DNA of 51,558 nucleotides from contig CALAGD010000026.1 of the NCBI GenBank assembly GCA_937891425.1, positions 1 through 51,558 on the forward strand, written 5' to 3'. The notes below the pieces were generated by a model. The model was not told the DNA's origin and ran no database searches. It saw only the letters and a list, made by a program, of their open reading frames with translations. This document shows positions 1-7,974 of this stretch, one piece after another (positions within the stretch are counted from its first letter, which is position 1; every line of letters starts with the position of its first letter). A program made the translations under genes and the position numbers. Source of the DNA: an uncultured Pigmentiphaga sp. Its GTDB lineage: Bacteria > Pseudomonadota > Gammaproteobacteria > Burkholderiales > Burkholderiaceae_B.

Positions 1-52
1 CGCTTGCATGGCATGCAAGAGGTCAGCGGTTCGATCCCGCTTACCTCCACCA
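1..52 (+). tRNA. tRNA-Ala(GGC), 3' part only
   Basis: The window opens inside a tRNA. Visible parts are the anticodon stem (3-7 with 15-19), a seven-base loop with GGC at 10-12, the T arm (25-29 with 37-41) with loop TTCGATC, the 3' acceptor strand 42-48, discriminator A and an encoded CCA at 50-52. GGC reads alanine codons GCC/GCU. The 5' acceptor and D arm lie outside the window. Confidence 0.93.
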
Positions 53-222
53 GTCAGCAAAGCCTTAGGAATGGCATGGAGTGGTTTGTTGCCATCATCA
101 GGTTGACCGCCTGTCTGTCATCAACCCGCCTGAATTCCCAAGGAATCAAACATTTCGTTTGGCGCAGCTATGAAGCGTGAAGTGAGTCCGGTAAGCCGGA
201 TGCAGAACGCTAAAAAGTTTGG

Positions 223-228
223 TACAAT
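223..228 (+). promoter_or_regulatory. candidate -10 box for tRNA-Glu
   Basis: TACAAT at 223-228 lies 35 bases before the tRNA-Glu 5' end, a fitting distance for a short leader. I see no good -35 hexamer at 16-18 bases upstream, so this is a weak promoter call. The tRNA could also be transcribed by read-through from tRNA-Ala. Confidence 0.45.
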
Positions 229-263
229 ACGTATCTTGCGTCAAGCAAGACAGTTTCAGTGCT

Positions 264-339
264 GTCCCCTTCGTCTAGAGGCCTAGGACACCACCCTTTC
301 ACGGTGGGTACAGGGGTTCGAATCCCCTAGGGGACGCCA
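264..339 (+). tRNA. tRNA-Glu(TTC)
   Basis: Complete 76-base tRNA. The acceptor stem pairs GTCCCCT (264-270) with AGGGGAC (329-335), followed by discriminator G and an encoded CCA (337-339). The anticodon loop CCTTTCA gives anticodon TTC, for glutamate codons GAA/GAG. The T arm carries GTTCGAATC. Confidence 0.97.
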
Positions 340-344
340 ATAGA

Positions 345-368
345 AGTCACGCAGTCACGCAGTCGCGC
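345..368 (+). repeat. three-copy octamer tandem repeat
   Basis: Directly behind tRNA-Glu the octamer AGTCACGC occurs twice in tandem, followed by a third copy with one change (AGTCGCGC). Small local duplication of unknown role. Confidence 0.6.
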
Positions 369-406
369 AATATGCACCTTGCGCGGGGCACACAAGTCAA
401 ATGTTC

Positions 407-435
407 AAAGGCCGCATCAAGCGGCCTTTGTCGTT
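407..435 (+). terminator. intrinsic terminator after tRNA-Glu
   Basis: A perfect 9-base-pair stem AAAGGCCGC/GCGGCCTTT with loop ATCAA (407-429) is followed by the T-rich GTCGTTT. It probably ends tRNA-Glu transcription. The rest of the gap to 685 holds no convincing gene; it contains a six-base inverted repeat TATATT-N6-AATATA at 592-609 of unknown purpose. Confidence 0.75.
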
Positions 436-685
436 TCTGGCGTCTGCGGGCGTCCCTGTGTTGATGCCTGCGCAATGTGCCCTGCAGGGCAAGAGTGTGT
501 CTGTCACGCGGCGTTGCTTCTTGCTGCATTGGCCGCGGCACAACCGTTGCACCCTTTCCTCTTTCAGCAGGGCGTAGCACCTGGCCTTTCGTATATTTGT
601 CTGAATATAGGACCATTATCTGCCAGCGCGCACGTCGGGTGGCGCGATCCTCCCGGGCTCCCCACCTTCAGCAAACGGGTCAGGC

Positions 686-1171
686 TCATTCCAGCGACAT
701 GCCTGCAATTTCACGAATGCGCTGGACCGTGTCCAGGTCGGTGGCAATGTATGCCTGTTCCCGCGCCCGTCGCACTTCGTCATCCAGGTCGGCTTCGCTG
801 GGGGCGTTTTCGTCCCACTCGTACACAAAACGAATGAACAGGGACAGGGGTTCCGGTTCCTCGATGATGCAGGTGGCACTACACCGGGGCCAGCCCGCCG
901 ATTCGGCCACCTCGACGCGGGTCTGCTTCATGGGATGCAGGATCACGCGATCCTTCACCTTGAACGATCCGTAGTCGAGAATGCGTTCGATGATCTCGTG
1001 GTCTCCGTAATTGGTGCGCCTGGTGATGTCTGCCGAGTTCAGCCCCATCACGAAATACACCGGATCGAATGCCCTCAGCCACAGGCCCCCCCATACCTGT
1101 TCCCGCGTCAGAACTGGAAGGCCGGGGACGTCGGCGGCGTTGACCTGGATGATATGTTCAAAACGGGCCAT
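686..1171 (-). CDS. AtaL-like (DUF1857) SRPBCC-fold protein
   Basis: 161 residues beginning MARFEHIIQVN, with the pattern I associate with the AtaL/DUF1857 family, small beta-rich proteins of the START/SRPBCC fold thought to bind hydrophobic ligands. There is no signal peptide or membrane segment, so it is likely cytosolic. The start is supported by GAGGAC shortly upstream. It is divergent from the Bug receptor gene across a 141-base gap. Function unknown; the family assignment is from memory. Confidence 0.75.
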   Translation of the reverse strand: MARFEHIIQVNAADVPGLPVLTREQVWGGLWLRAFDPVYFVMGLNSADITRRTNYGDHEIIERILDYGSFKVKDRVILHPMKQTRVEVAESAGWPRCSATCIIEEPEPLSLFIRFVYEWDENAPSEADLDDEVRRAREQAYIATDLDTVQRIREIAGMSLE

Positions 1172-1312
1172 GAACGTGTCCTCTTGATGGGGGCGAAAAA
1201 GTGGCGAAGAGCCGCAAGTGTAATGCCTGGGCCTCGGTGCACGTCTAGGCGGCGCGGCCCGGGTTGCGCTACGATGTTCTGGACTGTTCGTTCACCCAGG
1301 AGGGTCGGAACA

Positions 1313-2329
1313 ATGAAAACGGGATGGAGACACCTTGAAGCCGCCCGCTCTGGCCGGGGGGCGCCGGGCAAGCCATGGGTCTGGCGCACCTTTCTCGCAA
1401 TGGCGACGTGGCTGGTGGCGGCCTCGGCAATGGCGCAGGGTTCACAACAGCCCATCACCATGGTGGTCGGCTTCTCACCGGGTGGCGGCGTCGATACCGT
1501 TGCGCGCATGATAGCCCAGGAACTGGCACCAGTGCTGAAACGTACCATCCTGGTGGAGAATCGCCCTGGCGCAGGCGGAACCATCGCGGCTGACTCGGTG
1601 GCACGTGCGGCACCCGATGGCTCCACGCTGCTGTTCGCAGAGTCGTCGCTGCTGATTGCGCCTCACGTGTTTCCCAAAGTGAGCTATGACGTCGCCAGGA
1701 ACTTCAAGCCCATCGGGATGGTCGCCCAGGCGGGGCTGGCCGTTGCCGTGGCTGGCAACAGTCCGTTCCGGACACTGCAGGAACTCCTGGACGAAGCCAG
1801 GGCAAAGCCGGGCTCGCTGTCGTACGCATCGGCGGGAGTAGGCTCGCAGCATCACCTCAGCGGCGAGTGGCTGAAGAACGCGGCCGGTGTGAACATGGTG
1901 CATGTACCGTATCGTGGCGGTACCCAGGCGGTACAGGACCTCGCGTCGGGGCAGATTCCGGTCGCCATTGCCAGCGTCGCGGCAGCTGCGCCACATGTCC
2001 CTTCCGGCCGCATCCGCATTCTGGCGGTGCTCACCGACAAGCGATTCGCCAGTCTGCCCGATGTTCCCACTGTCAGCGAAACGCTGCCGGGCCTCGTCTC
2101 GACGCCTTCCATGTTCCTGGTGGCGCCTGCGGGCACGCCCGATGCGATCATACGGTCCATCAGCCAGGCCTTGCCCGATATCCTCAGGAAGCCGGAAATC
2201 GTCAAGGCACTGGAAATCCAGGGGTCCGAACCGCGCTACATGGACGGGGCGGAGCTCGGGCGCTGGATGCGTGACGAAGAGCAGCGCTGGGTGGACGTCA
2301 TTCGTGCCGCAAATCTCAAATTCGACTGA
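1313..2329 (+). CDS. Bug-family (TctC) periplasmic solute receptor
   Basis: 338 residues. A long basic N-terminus leads into a hydrophobic segment ending ASAMAQ (signal peptide, cleavage near residue 43). The mature part opens with the family motif ITMVVGFSPGGGVDTVAR and contains HVPYRGG and the C-terminal pattern typical of Bug proteins, which bind carboxylated solutes for tripartite tricarboxylate transporters. The ATG was chosen because AGGAGG lies 8 bases before it; an upstream in-frame extension lacks these features. Only 14 bases separate it from the arylmalonate decarboxylase gene, so its ligand is probably that enzyme's substrate or a related diacid. No TctA/TctB gene is adjacent. Confidence 0.93.
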   Translation: MKTGWRHLEAARSGRGAPGKPWVWRTFLAMATWLVAASAMAQGSQQPITMVVGFSPGGGVDTVARMIAQELAPVLKRTILVENRPGAGGTIAADSVARAAPDGSTLLFAESSLLIAPHVFPKVSYDVARNFKPIGMVAQAGLAVAVAGNSPFRTLQELLDEARAKPGSLSYASAGVGSQHHLSGEWLKNAAGVNMVHVPYRGGTQAVQDLASGQIPVAIASVAAAAPHVPSGRIRILAVLTDKRFASLPDVPTVSETLPGLVSTPSMFLVAPAGTPDAIIRSISQALPDILRKPEIVKALEIQGSEPRYMDGAELGRWMRDEEQRWVDVIRAANLKFD

Positions 2330-2343
2330 CCAGGCAGGTTTAC

Positions 2344-3072
2344 ATGAAGCATGACACTCATGGTTCCGCAGGCCCCATCGGGCTGATCGTGCCGCCCGCA
2401 AGCGGTGAAATGCCGGTGGATGCCGGGATATTGTACCCACAATATGAGTTTCTTTCCTGCGGTCTGGGGTTGCCCCAGGTGGCTCCTGCGGGCTACGACC
2501 AGGTGATCGACCGGGTTACCGAGGTCGCACAGCGGTTGGCTGAAGCAGGCGCATGCACCATTTCGCTGATGGGCACCTCGCTCAGCTTCTACCGGGGCGT
2601 CGAGTTCAACCGGCAATTGCAGAAAAGCATGCAAGCCGCCACGGGCCTGCCCTGTACCACGATGAGCCATGCCGTCCTGCGTGGGCTGGACGCCCTGGGG
2701 GCGCGCCGCGTCGTGCTCGCGACGGCGTACATCGATGACGTCAACCAGCGTCTGTTCCGGTTCATGCAGGATAGCGGTTACGACGCTCTGGGGGTGGTGG
2801 GCCTTTCACTGACCGACATCGCAGCGATCCAGAGCGTGACGACGCAGACACTGGTCGACTTGTGCGTACAGGCCATGGAGCAGGCTCCGGATGCCGAAGC
2901 GATCCTTTTGTCGTGTGGCGGGCTCAAGACCCTGGATGCGATTCCCGAGGTGGAGGCTCGTTTTGGCGTGCCGGTCGTATCCAGTTCGCCCGCGGGATTG
3001 TGGGATGTGGTGCGCGCGGCAGGCTTGCCTGCACGCGCCAGTGGACACGGGCGGTTGCTGGACCTTGGCTGA
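2344..3072 (+). CDS. arylmalonate decarboxylase (Asp/Glu racemase superfamily)
   Basis: 242 residues, the size of B. bronchiseptica arylmalonate decarboxylase (AMDase, 240), which removes one carboxylate from arylmalonates without cofactor to give a chiral arylacetate. From memory of that enzyme the key positions are kept, shifted by three: Gly77-Thr78-Ser79 (dioxyanion pocket, in MGTSLSFYRG), Tyr129 (in ATAYIDDVN) and catalytic Cys191 (in LLSCGGLKTLDAIPEVE). A single active-site cysteine, with Gly at position 77, fits decarboxylase rather than racemase chemistry. Cytosolic. Likely co-transcribed with the Bug receptor just upstream. The natural substrate is unknown; maleate isomerase-like activity is the main alternative. 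Confidence 0.88.
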   Translation: MKHDTHGSAGPIGLIVPPASGEMPVDAGILYPQYEFLSCGLGLPQVAPAGYDQVIDRVTEVAQRLAEAGACTISLMGTSLSFYRGVEFNRQLQKSMQAATGLPCTTMSHAVLRGLDALGARRVVLATAYIDDVNQRLFRFMQDSGYDALGVVGLSLTDIAAIQSVTTQTLVDLCVQAMEQAPDAEAILLSCGGLKTLDAIPEVEARFGVPVVSSSPAGLWDVVRAAGLPARASGHGRLLDLG

Positions 3073-3150
3073 AGTGCGAGGGGCGTCTGGCGTGCGTGCG
3101 TAACAGGCAAATGGCAGGCGGCGCCGACCATGCGCACTGCGGGGAGCGAA

Positions 3151-3180
3151 ACGGGGGTGATGCACACCCCCGTTCGTGTT
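3151..3180. terminator. hairpin between convergent genes
   Basis: ACGGGGGTG (3151-3159) pairs perfectly with CACCCCCGT (3165-3173) around a five-base loop. TCGTGTTT follows on the plus strand. It sits between the decarboxylase stop and the gcdH stop and could serve both directions. Confidence 0.7.
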
Positions 3181-4377
3181 TCAGTTGGCGAAGGCAGCGA
3201 TGCCGGTCTGGGCGCGGCCCAGGATGAGGGCGTGGATGTCGTGCGTTCCCTCGTAGGTATTCACCACTTCAAGGTTGACCAGGTGGCGGGCGACGCCGAA
3301 TTCGTCGGAGATGCCGTTGCCGCCCATCATGTCGCGCGCCATGCGGGCGATTTCGAGCGCCTTGCCGCACGAATTGCGTTTGATGATGGAAGTGATCTCC
3401 ACGGCAGCGGTGCCTTCATCCTTCATGCGACCCAGGCGCAGGCAACCCTGCAGGCCCAGGGCAATTTCGGTCTGCATGTCGGCCAGTTTCTTCTGGATGA
3501 GCTGGTTGGCCGCGAGGGGGCGACCGAACTGCTTGCGCTCGAGAACATACTGCCGTGCGCGGTGCCAGCAGTCTTCGGCCGCGCCGAGTGCGCCCCAGCC
3601 GATGCCGAAGCGTGCCGAGTTCAGGCAGGTAAACGGGCCCTTGAGGCCACGCACCTCGGGGAATGCGTTCTCTTCGGGGCAGAAGACGCCATCCATGACG
3701 ATCTCACCCGTGACCGAGGTGCGCAAACCTACCTTGCCGTGGATGGCAGGAGCGGAAAGGCCTTCCATGCCCTTCTCGAGAATGAAGCCGCGCACGGGGC
3801 CGACATTGCCAGCTTCGTCGACTTCCTTGGCCCAGACTACGAACACGTCGGCAATCGGGCTGTTCGTGATCCACATCTTGTTGCCGGTGAGGCGGTAACC
3901 GCCCGGAACCTTCTGGGCTCGCGTGGACATCGAGCCAGGATCGGATCCGTGATCGGGCTCGGTGAGTCCGAAGCAGCCGATCCATTCGCCGCGCGCCAGC
4001 TTGGGCAGGTATTTCTGCTTCTGCGCTTCGGTACCGAAGGTGTAGATGGGCACCATCACCAGCGAGGACTGGACGCTCATCATCGAGCGGTAACCGGAGT
4101 CGACGCGCTCGACTTCACGCGCGATCAGGCCGTACGACACATAGTTCAGGCCAGGCCCGCCGTACTCGGCCGGAATGGTGGGGCCCAGCAGACCCAGCTC
4201 ACCCATTTCACGGAAGATGGTGACCTCGGTTTTCTCATGGCGGAAAGCTTCGAGCACACGCGGCGCGAGCTTGTCCTGGCAATAGGCAGCGGCTGCGTCG
4301 CGTACCATGCGCTCTTCTTCGGTCAGCTGTTGGTCGAGCAGGAACGGATCATCCCATTTGAAGGCAGGGTGCGCCAT
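3181..4377 (-). CDS. gcdH: glutaryl-CoA dehydrogenase
   Basis: 398 residues, normal for the family. This acyl-CoA dehydrogenase flavoprotein oxidises and decarboxylates glutaryl-CoA to crotonyl-CoA in lysine, tryptophan and glutarate breakdown. Seen: the N-terminal WDDPFLLDQQLTEEER region, the substrate-loop RSMMSVQSSL, the FAD-binding CFGLTEPDHGSDPGSM and WITNSPIADVFVVW, and the C-terminal NTYEGTHDIHALILGRA carrying the catalytic glutamate. The ATG at 4377 has AAGGAGG 6 bases upstream; a longer upstream frame looks non-coding. Divergent from a LysR regulator gene, which probably controls it. The CoA-transferase that often accompanies gcdH is not present here. Confidence 0.95.
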   Translation of the reverse strand: MAHPAFKWDDPFLLDQQLTEEERMVRDAAAAYCQDKLAPRVLEAFRHEKTEVTIFREMGELGLLGPTIPAEYGGPGLNYVSYGLIAREVERVDSGYRSMMSVQSSLVMVPIYTFGTEAQKQKYLPKLARGEWIGCFGLTEPDHGSDPGSMSTRAQKVPGGYRLTGNKMWITNSPIADVFVVWAKEVDEAGNVGPVRGFILEKGMEGLSAPAIHGKVGLRTSVTGEIVMDGVFCPEENAFPEVRGLKGPFTCLNSARFGIGWGALGAAEDCWHRARQYVLERKQFGRPLAANQLIQKKLADMQTEIALGLQGCLRLGRMKDEGTAAVEITSIIKRNSCGKALEIARMARDMMGGNGISDEFGVARHLVNLEVVNTYEGTHDIHALILGRAQTGIAAFAN

Positions 4378-4646
4378 GAATGGCCTCCTTGAACGCGCAT
4401 GCCCGCAGGCTGGCGCGAGAACAAAACAATGACTGCGCGATGGTAAATCGTGCGATCCACCGCCGCAAGCGATGAAAGCGCATTCAGTTATGAGAAACTT
4501 GCATTTTTTCACCAAACCTCCGGTGCTGGGCGGTGACACGCGTATGCTGCTGCCTGGCAAGGCATCCGCCCCGTGTCAGAAACGCGTGTCATGCATGCGT
4601 GCGTAGAGACGGTGCCTCTTCACCGGAAAAGCTGTTGGCAGTGATC

Positions 4647-5570
4647 ATGCGGCGAAAAATTCCTTCTACGCATGCGTTGGCGTGTTTTGAGGCCGCGGCG
4701 CGCCACCAGAGCTATACGCGTGCAGCCGAGGAGCTGGCGCTGACGCAGAGCGCCGTCTCCCGGCAGATTGCGGCACTCGAGGCCTATGTCGGCGTGCAAC
4801 TGTTCCGTCGCACCCGGCACGGTGTGGCGTTGACGCCGGCCGGCATGAACTATGCGCGGCAAACCGCCGGACTGCTGAACGCGCTCGAGCGGGTCACCCT
4901 GGACGTGGCCGGTCTGGAGACAAGTGGCGGTTCGCTGTTGCTGGGCACGGTTCCCACATTCGCTACGCGCTGGCTCCTGCCCCGTCTGCCCCGGCTGGCG
5001 GCGCAGCGGCCCGACCTCACCATCCACCTGGAAACGCGCACCCGGCCTTTCGTGTTTGCAGACTCGGGCTTCGATGGCGCCCTGTTTGCCGGCACCGCCG
5101 ATCAGGTGAACAGTTGGCCAGGTACACGTTCGGTGCTGTTGCTGCACGAGCGTGTCGCGCCAGTGTGCAGCCCGGCCCTGCCAGGCTACCGTGAAGGCAT
5201 GACACCGACCGAGTTGGCGCAATTGCCCCTGCTGCAGCAGAGCACGCGTCCAGACGGGTGGCACCGCTGGTTCGAGACCCTCGGCGTGGACGCGCCGTTT
5301 GCCTCGCGCGGACCGCGATATGAGCTGTTCTCGATGACGGCTTCTGCCGCGGTGCATTGCATGGGGGTTGCCCTGGTGCCCCTCATGCTGGTGCGGGAGG
5401 AGCTGGCCCGAGGCGATCTGGTCGTGGCCTGTCCCCACGTGCTGCGGGGCGATCGCAGCTATTTCCTGGTGTGGCCATCCGATCGGCCTGAACCCCGCGC
5501 ATTGGTGGTGTTCCGCGACTGGCTGCTTCAAGAAGTCGCGAGCGAACGGGTGGACGGTGATGAGGCCTGA
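4647..5570 (+). CDS. LysR-family transcriptional regulator, probably of gcdH
   Basis: 307 residues. The N-terminal winged helix-turn-helix covers about residues 8-66 (ACFEAAARHQSYTRAAEEL, then LTQSAVSRQIAALE), followed by a LysR substrate-binding domain in the GcvA-like subgroup. It is divergent from gcdH across 269 bases, the usual arrangement for a LysR regulator and its target, so glutarate or glutaryl-CoA sensing is a reasonable inference. The start is uncertain: ATG 4647 and GTG 4641 are both possible, and neither has a strong ribosome binding site. Confidence 0.88.
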   Translation: MRRKIPSTHALACFEAAARHQSYTRAAEELALTQSAVSRQIAALEAYVGVQLFRRTRHGVALTPAGMNYARQTAGLLNALERVTLDVAGLETSGGSLLLGTVPTFATRWLLPRLPRLAAQRPDLTIHLETRTRPFVFADSGFDGALFAGTADQVNSWPGTRSVLLLHERVAPVCSPALPGYREGMTPTELAQLPLLQQSTRPDGWHRWFETLGVDAPFASRGPRYELFSMTASAAVHCMGVALVPLMLVREELARGDLVVACPHVLRGDRSYFLVWPSDRPEPRALVVFRDWLLQEVASERVDGDEA

Positions 5571-5622
5571 CGGCCTGCCTGCGTTGCCCGCCGTCAACCC
5601 TGGTGTACGCCGGGGAAAGGGC

Positions 5623-5654
5623 TTGCTGAAAAGCTAGACCGGAATGGATATAAT
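5623..5654 (+). promoter_or_regulatory. candidate promoter in the gap before tRNA-Asp
   Basis: A consensus -10 TATAAT (5649-5654) has TTGCTG (5623-5628) 20 bases upstream, longer than ideal. It faces the 200-base stretch before tRNA-Asp, which encodes no recognisable protein but has a small hairpin (5701-5717) and an 11-base direct repeat. Confidence 0.4.
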
Positions 5655-5744
5655 GTGCGGCTTCTTGCGCGCGGGCGTGCGTAGATGGAAGCCAAGTGAT
5701 ACCCTCGTCTTCAGGGTGGGAATTGCCAGGCGCAACGAGGTAAT

Positions 5745-5769
5745 GCAAGTGTGCGAAGGCAAGTGTGCG
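5745..5769 (+). repeat. 11-base direct repeat
   Basis: GCAAGTGTGCG occurs at 5745-5755 and again at 5759-5769, separated by three bases, between the TATAAT box and the tRNA-Asp promoter. Confidence 0.65.
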
Positions 5770-5794
5770 CAGTTTGCAACAAACCAAAGCTTGC

Positions 5795-5823
5795 TTGACA
5801 CGCGCAAAAGAAAGTTTCATAAT
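5795..5823 (+). promoter_or_regulatory. sigma-70 promoter for tRNA-Asp
   Basis: TTGACA (5795-5800), a 17-base spacer and CATAAT (5818-5823). Transcription would begin about 30 bases before the tRNA. This is the best promoter in the window. Confidence 0.88.
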
Positions 5824-5860
5824 GCTGTTCTTTCGTGATTGAACACGAATTCACCAGCAA

Positions 5861-5937
5861 GGAGCGGTAGTTCAGCTGGTTAGAATACCGGCCTGTCACG
5901 CCGGGGGTCGCGGGTTCGAGTCCCGTCCGCTCCGCCA
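5861..5937 (+). tRNA. tRNA-Asp(GTC)
   Basis: Complete 77-base tRNA. The acceptor GGAGCGG (5861-5867) pairs with CCGCTCC (5927-5933), followed by discriminator G and an encoded CCA. The anticodon loop CTGTCAC gives GTC, for aspartate codons GAC/GAU. The T loop is TTCGAGT. Confidence 0.97.
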
Positions 5938-5947
5938 GTATTCATCC

Positions 5948-5988
5948 AAGGGGGTTGGCGCACAAGGCGTTAGCCCCCTTATCATTTT
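5948..5988 (+). terminator. intrinsic terminator after tRNA-Asp
   Basis: AAGGGGG (5948-5954) pairs with CCCCCTT (5974-5980), and ATCATTTT follows. It ends the tRNA transcript and shows that the next gene needs its own start beyond this point. Confidence 0.75.
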
Positions 5989-6026
5989 GGCTGGCTTTTC
6001 CGTTTGTCAGTGTCGGGCAACTGCGC

Positions 6027-7145
6027 ATGCAGCCTGCCCGCTTCTTGCGGGATCCACCCTTGACGTCAGCCACGCCCTCGCCCTTTTCATCAAAGCACGA
6101 TCCTGCCCGCACGGCGCTTGCCAGGGCCTATCGGGCCCTGGCCGTGCGGCGCCAGGCAGGCATGCTGCTGCTGGTCATGGCTGCGCTGGCCAGCGCGGTG
6201 CTTGATGTACTGGCGGGCCCATCGGCCATGAGTGCGAGCGAGCTTTTCGGCGTGCTGCGTGCGCCCGACGCCTCTGACCCGGTCGCCACACTCATCGTCT
6301 GGGAGATCCGTTTGCCGCAGGCCGTCATGGCCCTGGCGGTCGGGTATGCCCTGGGGCTGGCCGGGGCGGAAATGCAGACCATACTGAACAACCCCCTGGC
6401 CAGTCCGTTCACGCTGGGCGTGTCGTCGGCTGCCGCGCTGGGCGCGGCACTGGCGATGGTGTTCGGCCTGGGGCTGCCGTTCGCATCGACGCAGTGGCTG
6501 ACCGTGGGCAATGCCTTCGTGGGTGCCCTGCTGTGTGCCGGCCTGCTGGATCTGGCTGCACGCTGGAGCGCGGCACGCACCGTCAATGTCATTCTCTTTG
6601 GCATCGCACTGGTGTTCAGCCTCAACGCGCTGGTGTCGCTCATTCAGTTCATCGCCAGCGCCGAAGCACTGCAGGGCCTGGTGTTCTGGACACTGGGCAG
6701 TCTCGAGCGTGCCTCCTGGCTGGCGGTTGCCCTGGTCGCGGGCGCGTGCCTCCTCATCACGCCCTGGTCGTTGCGTAGTGCGTGGTCGCTCACCGCGCTG
6801 CGCATGGGGGAAGAGCACGCAGCGGCTCTTGGAGTCGATGTTGCCCGGGTTCGCCAGGGCGCTCTGCTGCGCATCAGCCTGCTTGCGGCCGTGGCCGTGG
6901 CGTTTACCGGCGTGATCGGTTTCGTCGGCCTGGTTGCGCCGCATATCGCGCGCCGCTGGTTTGGCGAAGACCATCGCGCGTATCTGCCCGGCAGTGCACT
7001 GGTCGGGGCTACCCTGCTGGGGCTCGCCACGTGGGTCTCGAAAACCCTGGTGCCAGGCATGGTAGTGCCCATCGGCATCGTGACCTCGCTGGTCGGCGTC
7101 CCGTTCTTCCTGGCGGTCGTATTCCGCCGTTCTTCGGGGAGCTAG
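6027..7145 (+). CDS. FecCD/BtuC-family ABC transporter permease
   Basis: 372 residues with many hydrophobic helices. Family signatures include IRLPQAVMALAVGYALGLAGAEMQ near the first third, NPLASPFTLGVSSAAALGAAL after it, and GVIGFVGLVAPHIAR with the RMGEEHAAALGVD loop that contacts the ATPase. Such permeases import ferric siderophores, heme or cobalamin. The start is uncertain: ATG 6027 lies beyond the tRNA terminator, and an in-frame TTG at 6060 is an alternative. The ATPase gene follows after 5 bases. No periplasmic binding protein or TonB receptor gene is in the window, so the substrate cannot be named. Confidence 0.9.
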   Translation: MQPARFLRDPPLTSATPSPFSSKHDPARTALARAYRALAVRRQAGMLLLVMAALASAVLDVLAGPSAMSASELFGVLRAPDASDPVATLIVWEIRLPQAVMALAVGYALGLAGAEMQTILNNPLASPFTLGVSSAAALGAALAMVFGLGLPFASTQWLTVGNAFVGALLCAGLLDLAARWSAARTVNVILFGIALVFSLNALVSLIQFIASAEALQGLVFWTLGSLERASWLAVALVAGACLLITPWSLRSAWSLTALRMGEEHAAALGVDVARVRQGALLRISLLAAVAVAFTGVIGFVGLVAPHIARRWFGEDHRAYLPGSALVGATLLGLATWVSKTLVPGMVVPIGIVTSLVGVPFFLAVVFRRSSGS

Positions 7146-7150
7146 CGAGC

Positions 7151-7939
7151 ATGCTGGCGGTGCACGACCTGTGCGTGGACTATGGGCGCCATACGGTGGT
7201 GCGGAGTTTCAGTGCGCGGCCGTTGCAGCCTGGCACGCTGACTGCATTGATCGGCCCCAATGGCAGCGGCAAGTCTACTCTCCTGCGGGGCCTGGCCGGT
7301 TTGTTGCGTCCGCGCTGTGGCCAGGTACGCCTGCATGACGTGGACCTGCTCGCGATGGGCCCTGCGCGCCGTGCGCGACTGGCCGGGTATCTGCCGCAGA
7401 TCCTCCCGGCAGCCGTGCGCCTGCGTGTGTTCGAGGCGGTGCTGGTGGCAGGGGCCGTGGCCGAAGGCAGCCGCGCGCCCGCCATGTCCGCGCAGCTGGG
7501 GCGGGTGGAACAGCTTCTGATGCACCTGGGTATCGAACACCTGGCACCGCGGTATCTTGATGAGCTGTCAGGTGGCCAACGTCAGATGGTGGCCGTGGCT
7601 CAGGCACTGATGCGCGATCCTGTGCTGCTCCTGCTCGACGAACCTTTTGCAGCGCTCGACCTGAACTACCAGGCCCATCTGCTGCACCTGCTGCGCCGTG
7701 AAACGCGGGAGCGTTTGCTGGTAACGGTGGTGGTCATGCATGACCTGGCATGGGTACTGCGCGAGGCTGATCATGTCTGGCTGATGCACGAGGGTGCCCT
7801 GTTCGCGGAAGGTACGCCGGCGGAAGTGATTACTGCCGCCCACCTGGCGGCAGTGTACGGGGTGGAGGCGCACGTCGATGCCGGGCAGCAGGGTTGGCCG
7901 CAGGTGATCGTGCGCGGTTTGTCCAGGCCCTTGACCTGA
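7151..7939 (+). CDS. ABC transporter ATPase partner of the FecCD permease
   Basis: 262 residues. Walker A GPNGSGKST is at 35-43, the Q-loop Gln near 83, the signature LSGGQ at 139-143, Walker B VLLLLDEP with Asp163-Glu164, and a switch histidine follows in VVVMHDLAWVL. The sequence pattern is that of FepC/BtuD-type importers. ATG 7151 was chosen because the domain begins there and GGGAG near the permease stop can serve as ribosome binding site. It forms a two-gene operon with the permease; the C-terminus carries a short tail after the ATPase core. Confidence 0.92.
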   Translation: MLAVHDLCVDYGRHTVVRSFSARPLQPGTLTALIGPNGSGKSTLLRGLAGLLRPRCGQVRLHDVDLLAMGPARRARLAGYLPQILPAAVRLRVFEAVLVAGAVAEGSRAPAMSAQLGRVEQLLMHLGIEHLAPRYLDELSGGQRQMVAVAQALMRDPVLLLLDEPFAALDLNYQAHLLHLLRRETRERLLVTVVVMHDLAWVLREADHVWLMHEGALFAEGTPAEVITAAHLAAVYGVEAHVDAGQQGWPQVIVRGLSRPLT

Positions 7940-7974
7940 ACGGCCGGGGCCGTGCGGGCGGCGCGCCCTTGTGC

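Noticed and set aside
3130..4392. 420-codon plus-strand frame opposite gcdH
   Set aside because: Antisense shadow; gcdH has full family motifs and a strong ribosome binding site.
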